Of a stretch of 8,065 nt of DNA, positions 1 to 5,990 are shown one piece after another. The notes below the pieces were generated by a model that was not told the origin of the DNA, did no database searches, and was given only the letters and a program-made list of their open reading frames with translations. Each line of letters starts with the position of its first letter. Position 1 is the stretch's first letter. Origin of the DNA: Candidatus Omnitrophota bacterium (GTDB lineage Bacteria > Omnitrophota > Koll11 > Gygaellales > Profunditerraquicolaceae); the NCBI GenBank assembly GCA_028719045.1, contig JAQULD010000077.1:1-8065 (forward strand), in the 5' to 3' direction. Both the position numbers and the translations under genes were made by a program.

Positions 1-126
<126 letters not shown>

Positions 127-183
127 ATAAAAGCGGAAAATTTACCGCAAAGCTGGCACGAGTTACACTTTACGCTAACCGAT

Positions 184-837
184 ATGCTTTACATCGTCGC
201 CACCCCCATAGGCAATTTAAAAGACATAACTTTAAGGGCGGTAGAGGTTTTAAAACAAGCGGATTTGATCGCCTGCGAAGATACCAGGCACTCGAAAATC
301 CTTCTGGACCACTACGGGATCAACGCCCCGACCACCAGCTATTTTCAGCATAACCGTTTTTCTAAAGGCGAATACCTCCTCGCCCTCCTTAAGGAGGGCA
401 AGAATATCGCCCTGATTTCAGATGCCGGCATGCCGGGAATACTTGACCCCGGATATAACCTGATAAATTTAGCCATAAAACACAATATTGAAGTGACGGC
501 GATCCCCGGGCCGAGCGCGGTGATAAACGCCCTGGTACTTTCCGGAAAGCCGGCGCACAAATTTGTATTCGAAGGGTTTCTGCCCAATAAGCCCGGGGCG
601 CGCAAAAACCGGCTGAAAAAATTGGCGGGCCTGGAGTACACGATAATTTTTTATGAATCCTGCCACAGGATCCTAAAAACCCTGCAGGATATCCAGGAAA
701 TATTCGGAGAACGGGAAATCGTATGCGCGCGCGAGCTCACCAAGAAATTCGAAGAATTAAAACGCGGAAGCGCAAAACAGCTGTTAGAACATTTCAGCAG
801 GGAAAAGGTGCGCGGAGAGATAGTGGTGATTATTTAG
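184..837 (+). CDS. rsmI: 16S rRNA (cytidine1402-2'-O)-methyltransferase RsmI
   Basis: RsmI is a SAM-dependent tetrapyrrole-methylase-fold enzyme that 2'-O-methylates C1402 in the decoding centre of 16S rRNA. The 217-residue protein opens with LYIVATPIGNLKDITLRA (residues 2-19), then ACEDTRHSKILL (30-41), LISDAGMPGILDPGY (78-91), IPGPSAV (107-113), FEGFLP (129-134), FYESCHRI (156-163) and CARELTKKFEE (181-191), all family signatures in the expected order. SDAGMP replaces the commoner SDAGTP. The protein stops just after RGEIVVI, so it lacks roughly the last 60-70 residues, a C-terminal helical region found in the E. coli form (about 286 residues). Many bacteria have such short forms. ATG 184 is the first usable start after the glmS stop in this frame. 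I see no clear Shine-Dalgarno site, so translation may depend on upstream glmS. Confidence 0.93.
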   Translation: MLYIVATPIGNLKDITLRAVEVLKQADLIACEDTRHSKILLDHYGINAPTTSYFQHNRFSKGEYLLALLKEGKNIALISDAGMPGILDPGYNLINLAIKHNIEVTAIPGPSAVINALVLSGKPAHKFVFEGFLPNKPGARKNRLKKLAGLEYTIIFYESCHRILKTLQDIQEIFGEREIVCARELTKKFEELKRGSAKQLLEHFSREKVRGEIVVII

Positions 838-856
838 GGATCTAAAAGGGGGCGGC

Positions 857-885
857 TTGACAGGGCTCATTCCGTATGCTAATAT
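857..885 (+). promoter_or_regulatory. Sigma70-type promoter of the pyr operon
   Basis: TTGACA (857-862) is a perfect -35 box. A 17-bp spacer separates it from TAATAT (880-885), one mismatch from the consensus -10 box. The spacer ends in TGC, giving an extended -10 (TG at 877-878). The expected transcription start is a purine near 892, just before the PyrR-type hairpin, leaving a leader of about 107 nt before pyrR. The quality of the match and its place directly ahead of an attenuator make this the most convincing promoter in the window. Confidence 0.85.
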
Positions 886-893
886 TGTTAAAG

Positions 894-926
894 CCTTTAA
901 GCCGGTTCTTGAGAAACCGGCAAGGG
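894..926 (+). promoter_or_regulatory. Putative PyrR-binding RNA hairpin in the pyr leader
   Basis: The RNA can fold into a two-part stem. CCUU (894-897) pairs with AAGG (922-925). A 5'-side bulge UAA (898-900) follows. GCCGGUU (901-907) then pairs fully with AACCGGC (915-921) around the loop CUUGAGA (908-914). This is the architecture of the PyrR binding loop known from Bacillus: a lower stem, an A-rich bulge on the 5' side, and a GC-rich upper stem with a loop ending in GNGA. The loop here is 7 nt by simple pairing instead of the usual 6. Uridine nucleotides promote PyrR binding in characterised systems. The 3' lower strand AAGGG is also the only good ribosome-binding site for the leader ORF at 935, so a bound, folded hairpin should block that ORF. 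Confidence 0.72.
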
Positions 927-934
927 ATAAAAAT

Positions 935-979
935 ATGATAAAATTAAAAAGAGACCGCCACATGGACCCCGATAAATAA
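935..979 (+). CDS. Leader peptide of the pyr attenuator (14 residues, putative)
   Basis: ATG 935 opens a 14-codon [17 protein letters not shown], ending in TAA at 977-979. It has a good ribosome-binding site, AAGGG at 922-926, 8 nt upstream, within the 3' strand of the PyrR-type hairpin. The stop codon lies in the loop (974-980) of the downstream terminator, so a ribosome finishing this ORF would cover the 5' arm and keep the terminator open. The peptide itself is probably unimportant; translation of it would be the signal. The regulatory reading is inference from positions. The ORF is short enough to arise by chance, but start, ribosome-binding site and stop all sit where a coupled attenuation mechanism needs them. 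Confidence 0.55.
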   Translation: MIKLKRDRHMDPDK

Positions 980-996
980 AATCGGGGTATTTTTTT
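966..996 (+). terminator. Intrinsic terminator (attenuator) ahead of pyrR
   Basis: ACCCCGAT (966-973) and ATCGGGGT (981-988) form a perfect 8-bp stem with loop AAATAAA, followed after one A by seven T residues (990-996). This is a standard Rho-independent terminator placed between the pyr promoter and the pyrR start at 999, so it is an attenuator and not an operon end. The GGGG of the 3' arm (984-987) is also the only Shine-Dalgarno-like run upstream of pyrR, so the hairpin may hinder pyrR translation too. Confidence 0.88.
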
Positions 997-998
997 AT

Positions 999-1541
999 AT
1001 GGCCGAAAAAGCGAGAATTTTGGATAAAGAAGCGCTCAGCCGCAGCATTATGCGCATTGCCCACGAGATCCTGGAAAAGAACAAAGGCGCTGAAGACCTT
1101 TGCCTGGTGGGAATAAGGAACCGCGGGGTGTATCTTGCGTACCGGCTGGCAGAATACATAAATGTAATTGAGAAAAAAAATATCCCGGTAGGCGCGTTGG
1201 ATATCACTCTCTACCGCGATGACCTTTCCCTGAACCTGGCGCAGCCGGTGGTGCACAAGACGGAAATAGATTTCGATATTACCGGTAAATGCGTAGTGCT
1301 TGTGGATGATGTGCTTTATACCGGCAGGACCGTAAGGTCCGCCCTGGACGCATTGGTCGATCTCGGCAGGCCGAAATCAATACAGCTGGCTGTGCTTATC
1401 GACCGCGGCCACAGGGAGCTGCCGATAAGGCCGGATTACGTAGGCAAAAACATCCCTACCTCTTTGAATGAAACTGTAGAAGTGCGCCTGGCGGAGTCGG
1501 ACGGGGTTGACGAGGTGGTAATAGTTGCGAAGGAGCAATAA
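999..1541 (+). CDS. pyrR: Bifunctional pyr operon regulator / uracil phosphoribosyltransferase PyrR
   Basis: PyrR is an RNA-binding regulator that senses UMP/UTP against PRPP and in many species also converts uracil and PRPP to UMP. The 180-residue length is typical. The start [22 protein letters not shown] matches the family N-terminus and supports ATG 999. [12 protein letters not shown] (36-47) and ITLYRDDL (69-76) are conserved. The PRPP-binding loop is [13 protein letters not shown] (99-111). [23 protein letters not shown] (133-155) is the PyrR signature near the uracil site. The start lies two bases after the attenuator U-tract, with only GGGG (984-987) as a distant ribosome-binding site. 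The gene is first in a pyrR-pyrB-pyrC operon, so PyrR would control its own synthesis through the leader hairpin. The UPRT activity is inferred from the family; the intact PRPP loop is consistent with it. Confidence 0.95.
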   Translation: MAEKARILDKEALSRSIMRIAHEILEKNKGAEDLCLVGIRNRGVYLAYRLAEYINVIEKKNIPVGALDITLYRDDLSLNLAQPVVHKTEIDFDITGKCVVLVDDVLYTGRTVRSALDALVDLGRPKSIQLAVLIDRGHRELPIRPDYVGKNIPTSLNETVEVRLAESDGVDEVVIVAKEQ

Positions 1542-1546
1542 AGAAC

Positions 1547-2482
1547 ATGAGTTTATGGAACAGAAAAGACCTCTTGGGGCTGGAAGACCTGAATAAGGAA
1601 GAAATAGAACAGGTCCTTTCCACCGCGGAGTCATTCAAGGAAGTCTCGTCCAGGGAAATCAAAAAAGTCCCGGCTTTACGCGGCAAGACCGTGGTCAATC
1701 TTTTCTATGAACCATCCACCAGGACGCGCGTTTCTTTTGAGGTGGCTGCCAAAAGGCTGTCCGCGGATGTGATCAATATCGCTACCGAGACCTCCAGCGT
1801 AAAGAAAGGCGAGACCCTTATTGACACGGGGGCCAATATTCAAGCCTTGAAAGCCGATATTATCGTAATACGCCATAATTATTCAGGAGCGGCGAAAATG
1901 CTGGCGCGTTACGTGGATATAAGCGTGATAAACGCCGGAGACGGCTGGCACGAACACCCCACGCAGGCGCTCCTGGACATTTTTACCTTAAAAGAAAAGT
2001 TAGGCAGTATCTCAGGTCTGAACGTCAGCATAATAGGGGATATCGCGCATTCCCGCGTCGCGCGTTCGAATATCTGGGGGTTGACGAAACTGGGAGCCAA
2101 AGTTACGGTGTGCGCGCCTAAGATGCTTATACCGGTAGCGATTGAAGAACTGGGCGTGCGTGTTACCTGTGATTTGGAAGAGGCCTTGAAAAATGCCGAC
2201 GCCGTGAATGTGCTCAGGATGCAGTTTGAGCGGGATTCGGGTAGCGCCTTTCCCCTGCAGCTCGAATATTTTAAAAATTTCGGTATCACGAAAGACAGGC
2301 TGAAGAAAGCGAAAAAGAACATTATTGTCATGCATCCGGGCCCGCTTAACCGCGGGATCGAAATATCAAGCGAAGTGGCGGACGGGCCGAACTCGGTAAT
2401 ACTGGAGCAGGTTACCAACGGAATCGCCGTAAGAATGGCTGCGCTTTTTCTGGTAGCTCAGGCCAGGGATAGAACACTATGA
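1547..2482 (+). CDS. pyrB: Aspartate carbamoyltransferase catalytic subunit
   Basis: PyrB condenses carbamoyl phosphate with aspartate to N-carbamoyl-aspartate, the committed step of pyrimidine synthesis. The 311 residues show the carbamoyl-phosphate motif STRTR (57-61), the SSVKKGET loop (83-90) that supplies a serine and lysine to the neighbouring subunit's active site, IRH (108-110), HEHPTQALLD (135-144), the aspartate-domain motif SIIGDIAHSRVARSN (161-175), LRMQ (223-226) with the Arg and Gln that bind aspartate, and HPGPLNRG (263-270). All expected active-site residues appear present. It starts 5 nt after pyrR, with GAAGGAG (1529-1535) as ribosome-binding site, and overlaps pyrC by 4 nt, so the three genes should be translated together. 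No pyrI regulatory subunit is nearby, so control is likely through the attenuator. The similar ornithine transferase is unlikely, since the downstream half is of the ATCase type. Confidence 0.96.
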   Translation: MSLWNRKDLLGLEDLNKEEIEQVLSTAESFKEVSSREIKKVPALRGKTVVNLFYEPSTRTRVSFEVAAKRLSADVINIATETSSVKKGETLIDTGANIQALKADIIVIRHNYSGAAKMLARYVDISVINAGDGWHEHPTQALLDIFTLKEKLGSISGLNVSIIGDIAHSRVARSNIWGLTKLGAKVTVCAPKMLIPVAIEELGVRVTCDLEEALKNADAVNVLRMQFERDSGSAFPLQLEYFKNFGITKDRLKKAKKNIIVMHPGPLNRGIEISSEVADGPNSVILEQVTNGIAVRMAALFLVAQARDRTL

Positions 2483-3759
2483 AAATATTGATCACGGGGG
2501 GCAGGGTAATTGACCCTGCGCACAAAATAGACGGCAGGCGCGATATACTTGTGGAAAACACGAGGATATCCAGGGTAGGAAAGGATATAAAGGCCAAAAC
2601 CGACAAGGTCATCGACGCGTCGGGAAAAATAGTTATACCCGGCCTCGTGGACATGCACGTGCATTTAAGGGAACCCGGCAGGGAGGATAAAGAGACTGTT
2701 GAAAGCGGGACAAAGGCGGCGCTAAAGGGCGGCATTACTTCTGTTTTGGCTATGCCTAACACTAATCCTGCCATCGATTCCGCAGAGAACCTGGGATTAT
2801 TAAAAAAGATCATTAAGAATACCGCGCAGGCAAATGTGTTTATCGCGGGGGCGATCACAAAAGGGCGCCTGGGAAAAGAGCTTTCGGATATTGCAGGATT
2901 AAAAAAGCTTGGCATGATTGCGATTACGGATGACGGTTCTTCGGTGGACAATCAGGAATTGTTGAAAGAAGCGCTTGAAATCAGTAAACAACAGGGAATA
3001 CTTGTAATCAGCCACTGTGAAGATAAATTATTATCCGCGTCTGGAGTGGTAAACCTCGGAGTGATCTCTACCAGGCTCGGCTTACGGGGAATTTCCCGGG
3101 AATCCGAATATAAGCGGGTTGAGCGGGACATTAAATTAGCCGGGCAAACCGGCGCGCGTTTACATATCGCGCATGTAAGTTTGGCTGAATCGGTGGACCT
3201 GGTCGCCCGGGCCAAGAAAAAAGGCTTAAAAGTCACCTGCGAGACCGCCCCGCATTATTTTTCTTTAAGCGAAGAAGCGGTGCTGGAGTATGACACAAAC
3301 ATGAAGATGAACCCGCCCTTAAGGACCAAAAAAGACGTCCGGTCGGTGAGGGAAGGATTAAAAAACGGGACAATAGATATTATTGCCTCCGACCACGCAC
3401 CGCATACGGAGTACGAAAAAGAAATCGAGTTTGACCGCGCGGAATTCGGAGTGACCGGGCTGGAAACTGAATTAGCCGCCTCTGTTACGGAACTGATCAA
3501 CCCCGGGATATTAACCTGGAAAGAGCTGGTGGAAAAATTATCCTTGAATCCCTCGGCGCTTTTGAACATAGACAGAGGGACCCTGGGGCCGGGCAAAGAA
3601 GCCGATATAACCGTGGTATCCGCGGAAAAAGAATGGATTGTGCAAAAAGAAGATCTGGTCTCGAAATCCAAAAATTCACCCTTCCTGGGCAGGAAATTTC
3701 TCGGAGCAGTCGAATATACAATCCGCAGCGGTAAAATCGTCTATCAGCCGGCAGTTTAA
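2479..3759 (+). CDS. pyrC: Dihydroorotase (class I, zinc)
   Basis: Dihydroorotase cyclises carbamoyl-aspartate to dihydroorotate, the step after PyrB. The 426-residue length fits the class I type common beside pyrB in Gram-positive and other bacteria. Metal ligands are visible: H60 and H62 in DMHVHLREPG, D152 in TDDGSSVDN, H179 in SHCED, H232 in IAHVS and D305 in ASDHAPH. R64 and N94 (MPNTNP) are in the expected substrate-binding places, and the DHAPHT loop with H309 is present. Because the metal sites are complete, it should be an active enzyme and not the inactive paralogue that partners ATCase in some bacteria. The start overlaps the pyrB stop as ATGA, with AGGGA (2465-2469) as ribosome-binding site. 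A related cyclic amidohydrolase such as allantoinase is excluded mainly by the operon. Confidence 0.95.
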   Translation: MKILITGGRVIDPAHKIDGRRDILVENTRISRVGKDIKAKTDKVIDASGKIVIPGLVDMHVHLREPGREDKETVESGTKAALKGGITSVLAMPNTNPAIDSAENLGLLKKIIKNTAQANVFIAGAITKGRLGKELSDIAGLKKLGMIAITDDGSSVDNQELLKEALEISKQQGILVISHCEDKLLSASGVVNLGVISTRLGLRGISRESEYKRVERDIKLAGQTGARLHIAHVSLAESVDLVARAKKKGLKVTCETAPHYFSLSEEAVLEYDTNMKMNPPLRTKKDVRSVREGLKNGTIDIIASDHAPHTEYEKEIEFDRAEFGVTGLETELAASVTELINPGILTWKELVEKLSLNPSALLNIDRGTLGPGKEADITVVSAEKEWIVQKEDLVSKSKNSPFLGRKFLGAVEYTIRSGKIVYQPAV

Positions 3760-3784
3760 CGAAGAGCTTTATTCCTTTGTCCCC

Positions 3785-3790
3785 AAAGAG
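3785..3790 (+). promoter_or_regulatory. Ribosome-binding site choosing the start at 3800
   Basis: AAAGAG lies 3 nt before ATG 3794 and 9 nt before ATG 3800, both in the same frame. The spacing favours 3800, which also gives the MKFL start usual for this protein family. A further ATG at 3638 in the same frame would need 120 bases of overlap with pyrC and would encode residues that do not resemble the family, so it is not used. Confidence 0.5.
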
Positions 3791-3799
3791 TTTATGCTT

Positions 3800-4261
3800 A
3801 TGAAGTTCCTTCTTACTAAAGAACTCGGCAGGCTCGCCAAATGGTTAAGGATTTTAGGGTTTGATGCGGAATATTTTACCGAAAACAATGCCGGTTCTTT
3901 GATCATACAGGCTTTACGGGATGAGAGGATAATTTTGTCCCGTAACCGGAGGCTGGCGAAGGCCCGAGGGGTAAAGACAATATTCATTAGCAGTGAAAAA
4001 ATAAAAGAGCAGGTGCCGGAGGTTTTAAAAGCATTGAATATTGAAGCTGTTTCTGATAAGATGTTTACCAGGTGTATACTCTGTAACACGGCGCTTATCG
4101 CGGTCGGTAAAGATAAAATCAAGGCCCTGGTCCCGGAATATGTATTTGAAACGCAGGAGCGCTTTTTTTCCTGCCCGGAATGCGGCCGTATATACTGGCA
4201 GGGTTCGCATTGGGGCAATGTCGTTGACACGCTAAAAGAACTAAAAGGGCAAGGAACTTAA
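3800..4261 (+). CDS. Mut7-C / PIN-like domain protein with zinc ribbon
   Basis: The 153-residue protein has the two-part layout of Mut7-C proteins: an N-terminal PIN-like fold and a C-terminal zinc ribbon. The opening LGRLAKWLRILGFDAEYF (9-26) is the family signature. ERIILSRNRRLA (42-53) matches the usual ILTRDRxLA. The ribbon has CILC (92-95) and CPEC (125-128), then GRIYWQGSHWGN (129-140). Related domains form the C-terminus of the exonuclease Mut-7 and are predicted RNases; the substrate is unknown. Acidic residues expected in the nuclease site are changed: the usual ADxMLG is LTKELG here, and the D of LTRD is N49. It may bind RNA without cutting it, or belong to a variant subfamily. It lies 40 nt after pyrC and 7 nt before the EndoQ gene, probably in the same transcript. 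Confidence 0.82.
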   Translation: MKFLLTKELGRLAKWLRILGFDAEYFTENNAGSLIIQALRDERIILSRNRRLAKARGVKTIFISSEKIKEQVPEVLKALNIEAVSDKMFTRCILCNTALIAVGKDKIKALVPEYVFETQERFFSCPECGRIYWQGSHWGNVVDTLKELKGQGT

Positions 4262-4268
4262 CGAAAAT

Positions 4269-5507
4269 ATGGAATTCATAGCGGATTTTCATATCCACTC
4301 CAAGTACTCCCGGGCAACCAGCCGCGATATGGATATAAAACATATCGCCGAATGGGCAAAGCTAAAAGGGATAACCCTGATGGGTACCGGTGATTTTACG
4401 CACCATTTGTGGCTGGAGGAGCTAAAAAATAACTTAGAAGACCTGGGTACAGGCTTTTACAAATATAAAGGCATTCATTTTGTTTTAACTTCGGAAATAA
4501 GCAGCATCTATTCCAAAAAAGGAAGGACTTACCGCGTTCACAACATGGTTATCTGCCCGAGTTTTAAATCCGTGGACAAGATAAACGACACGCTCGCCAG
4601 GCACGGGAATTTAGCCTCGGACGGCCGTCCGATCCTGGGATTGGACGCCATGGAAGTGGCGCGCATAATTTTTGATATCGATGAGAACTGTATGGTGGTG
4701 CCGGGGCACATCTGGACGCCCTGGTTTTCCGTGTTCGGTTCGATGTCCGGATTCGACCGTATAGAAGATTGTTTTGAGAAACAAACTTCCAAAATATTCG
4801 CCCTGGAAACAGGGCTGTCAAGCGACCCGGCCATGAACTGGCGGCTAAGCGCGCTGGACCGGTTTACCCTGGTTTCCAACAGCGATTCCCATTCTCCTTC
4901 CAAAATCGGCCGCGAAGCGAATGTGTTCGACTGCGATCTTGACTATAAGACCGTAAGGGAAGTTTTGATGAAAAAAGACAAAAAAAGATTTTTATATACC
5001 ATTGAATTCTTCCCCGAGGAAGGTAAATATCATTTTGACGGCCATCGTTTATGCGGGACCAGATTTTCCCCTCAGGAAACCAAAAAGCATAACGGAAAAT
5101 GCCCTAAGTGCGGAAAACCCGTGACTGTCGGAGTGATGAACCGGGTAGAGCAGCTTGCTGACCGGCCTGAAGGTTATACCCCGAAGGAAGCCATTGGTTA
5201 TAAAAACCTTATCCCTTTGGAAGAGATAATTGCCGAGGCAAAAGGCGTGGCAAAGGGGTCGGTAGCCGTAGAAAGGGAATACCACGGTATTTTAGCGAAG
5301 TTCGGCACGGAATTCAACGTGCTTTTAAATCTCTCCAGGGAAGAATTGCTTAGAGGCCTGCCCGGGCGGGTGGCGGAAGGGGTCTTGCGGGTCAGGGAAG
5401 GCAAGGTCAGCATAAAAGCGGGTTTTGACGGAGAATACGGGATAATTTCGATTTTTGGCGACAAAGAAAAAGAAGAGAAGAACGAACAGCAATTAAGCCT
5501 ATTCTAA
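4269..5507 (+). CDS. Endonuclease Q (EndoQ)-like PHP-domain DNA repair nuclease
   Basis: EndoQ, characterised in Thermococcales and some Bacillus, cuts DNA 5' of deaminated bases (uracil, hypoxanthine, xanthine) and abasic sites. The 412-residue length fits. The N-terminal PHP domain shows metal-binding residues in DFHIHSKYS (6-14), GTGDFTHH (39-46), E76, H91, H147 in PGHIWTPW, E180 and SDSHSP (205-210). A cysteine-rich element follows, with C262 and CPKCGKP (278-284), running into VTVGVMNRVEQLADRPEGY, which I regard as the EndoQ hallmark separating it from PHP polymerases and histidinol phosphatases. The C-terminus ends EQQLSLF, a bacterial clamp-binding peptide. Possible ribosome-binding site: AAGGAA (4251-4256), 12 nt upstream. 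A flavodoxin gene starts 2 nt after the stop. Family assignment is strong; activity is inferred. Confidence 0.88.
   Translation: MEFIADFHIHSKYSRATSRDMDIKHIAEWAKLKGITLMGTGDFTHHLWLEELKNNLEDLGTGFYKYKGIHFVLTSEISSIYSKKGRTYRVHNMVICPSFKSVDKINDTLARHGNLASDGRPILGLDAMEVARIIFDIDENCMVVPGHIWTPWFSVFGSMSGFDRIEDCFEKQTSKIFALETGLSSDPAMNWRLSALDRFTLVSNSDSHSPSKIGREANVFDCDLDYKTVREVLMKKDKKRFLYTIEFFPEEGKYHFDGHRLCGTRFSPQETKKHNGKCPKCGKPVTVGVMNRVEQLADRPEGYTPKEAIGYKNLIPLEEIIAEAKGVAKGSVAVEREYHGILAKFGTEFNVLLNLSREELLRGLPGRVAEGVLRVREGKVSIKAGFDGEYGIISIFGDKEKEEKNEQQLSLF
5490..5504 (+). other. C-terminal beta-sliding-clamp binding motif QLSLF
   Basis: The last five residues of the EndoQ-like protein, QLSLF (408-412), match the bacterial clamp-binding consensus QL(S/D)LF seen in polymerases, MutS/MutL and other repair proteins. 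They follow a charged, probably flexible stretch (KEKEEKNEQ, 399-407), as expected for a tethering tail. Archaeal EndoQ is known to work with PCNA. This is a protein motif mapped on the DNA, not a nucleic acid site. Confidence 0.75.
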
Positions 5508-5509
5508 AA

Positions 5510-5989
5510 ATGAATTGCACGGTCGTTTATTATTCATACAGCGGCAATACCAGGAAAGTAGCGCAAATCCTGGCCGAATATTTAAAACAAAAAGGGGATA
5601 CCCGGCTCATGGAGTTAGAAAGCCTTGACGAAGCAAAATCATTTTTCGGCCAATGCCGCCGGGCCTTTACTCATGTGCGCGGGCAGATAGAAACGGTAAA
5701 TTTTGATTTGACCGGATCTTCCATAATTTGTTTCGGCAGCCCTGTGTGGGCGCTTGGACCGGCCCCGGCGATGAATACTTATTTGGACAAGTGCGCGGGG
5801 CTTGAAGGTAAACAGGTGATATTGTTTACGACTTTCGGCAGCGGCACCGGCAATGAGCGCTGTTTGAATTATATGGAAAGTTTATTGGCTAAAAAAGGCG
5901 CGCAAGCCATAAACAAGTTTTCCGTGCAGCAAAACAAGATAGAAGATCACGAATTTGTGCTTTCGAAAATTAAAGCTGTGGTGAAGTAA
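5510..5989 (+). CDS. Flavodoxin family protein
   Basis: This is a 159-residue cytosolic protein with a flavodoxin-like fold. The FMN phosphate-binding loop is YYSYSGNTRKVA (7-18), containing SGNT as in flavodoxins. FGSPVWALGPAPAMNTYL (75-92) is the second flavin-contacting loop, of the type found in flavodoxin and flavodoxin-like oxidoreductases. LFTTFGSGTGN (105-115) is the third. It should bind FMN and act as an electron carrier or a small quinone/NADPH-type reductase; the partner is not evident. No iron-sulphur or rubredoxin gene is adjacent. It starts 2 nt after the EndoQ stop without a clear ribosome-binding site, so translation is probably coupled, and ends 1 nt before the next ATG. Whether it has any part in DNA repair or in pyrimidine oxidation (for instance as electron acceptor) cannot be told from the sequence. 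Confidence 0.8.
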   Translation: MNCTVVYYSYSGNTRKVAQILAEYLKQKGDTRLMELESLDEAKSFFGQCRRAFTHVRGQIETVNFDLTGSSIICFGSPVWALGPAPAMNTYLDKCAGLEGKQVILFTTFGSGTGNERCLNYMESLLAKKGAQAINKFSVQQNKIEDHEFVLSKIKAVVK

Positions 5990-5990
5990 G

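Noticed and set aside
131..150. Inverted repeat GCGG...CCGC after glmS as a terminator
   Set aside because: Only four pairs with an 8-base AT loop, and no T-run follows on the + strand. The T-run exists only on the reverse strand, where no gene needs it.
903..957. Alternative pairing of CGGUU (903-907) with GACCG (953-957 region) as an antiterminator
   Set aside because: It is about five pairs with a G-U, does not reach the terminator 5' arm and cannot compete with the 7-bp GC-rich upper stem.
1909..2418. Reverse-strand open frames of up to 169 codons inside pyrB, pyrC and other genes
   Set aside because: They lie fully opposite strongly conserved genes, show no recognisable motifs and are rich in serine and proline, as expected of antisense shadows.
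3638..3799. An N-terminal extension of the Mut7-C gene starting at ATG 3638
   Set aside because: It overlaps the 3' end of pyrC by about 120 bases, its residues do not look like the family, and a ribosome-binding site with good spacing points to ATG 3800.
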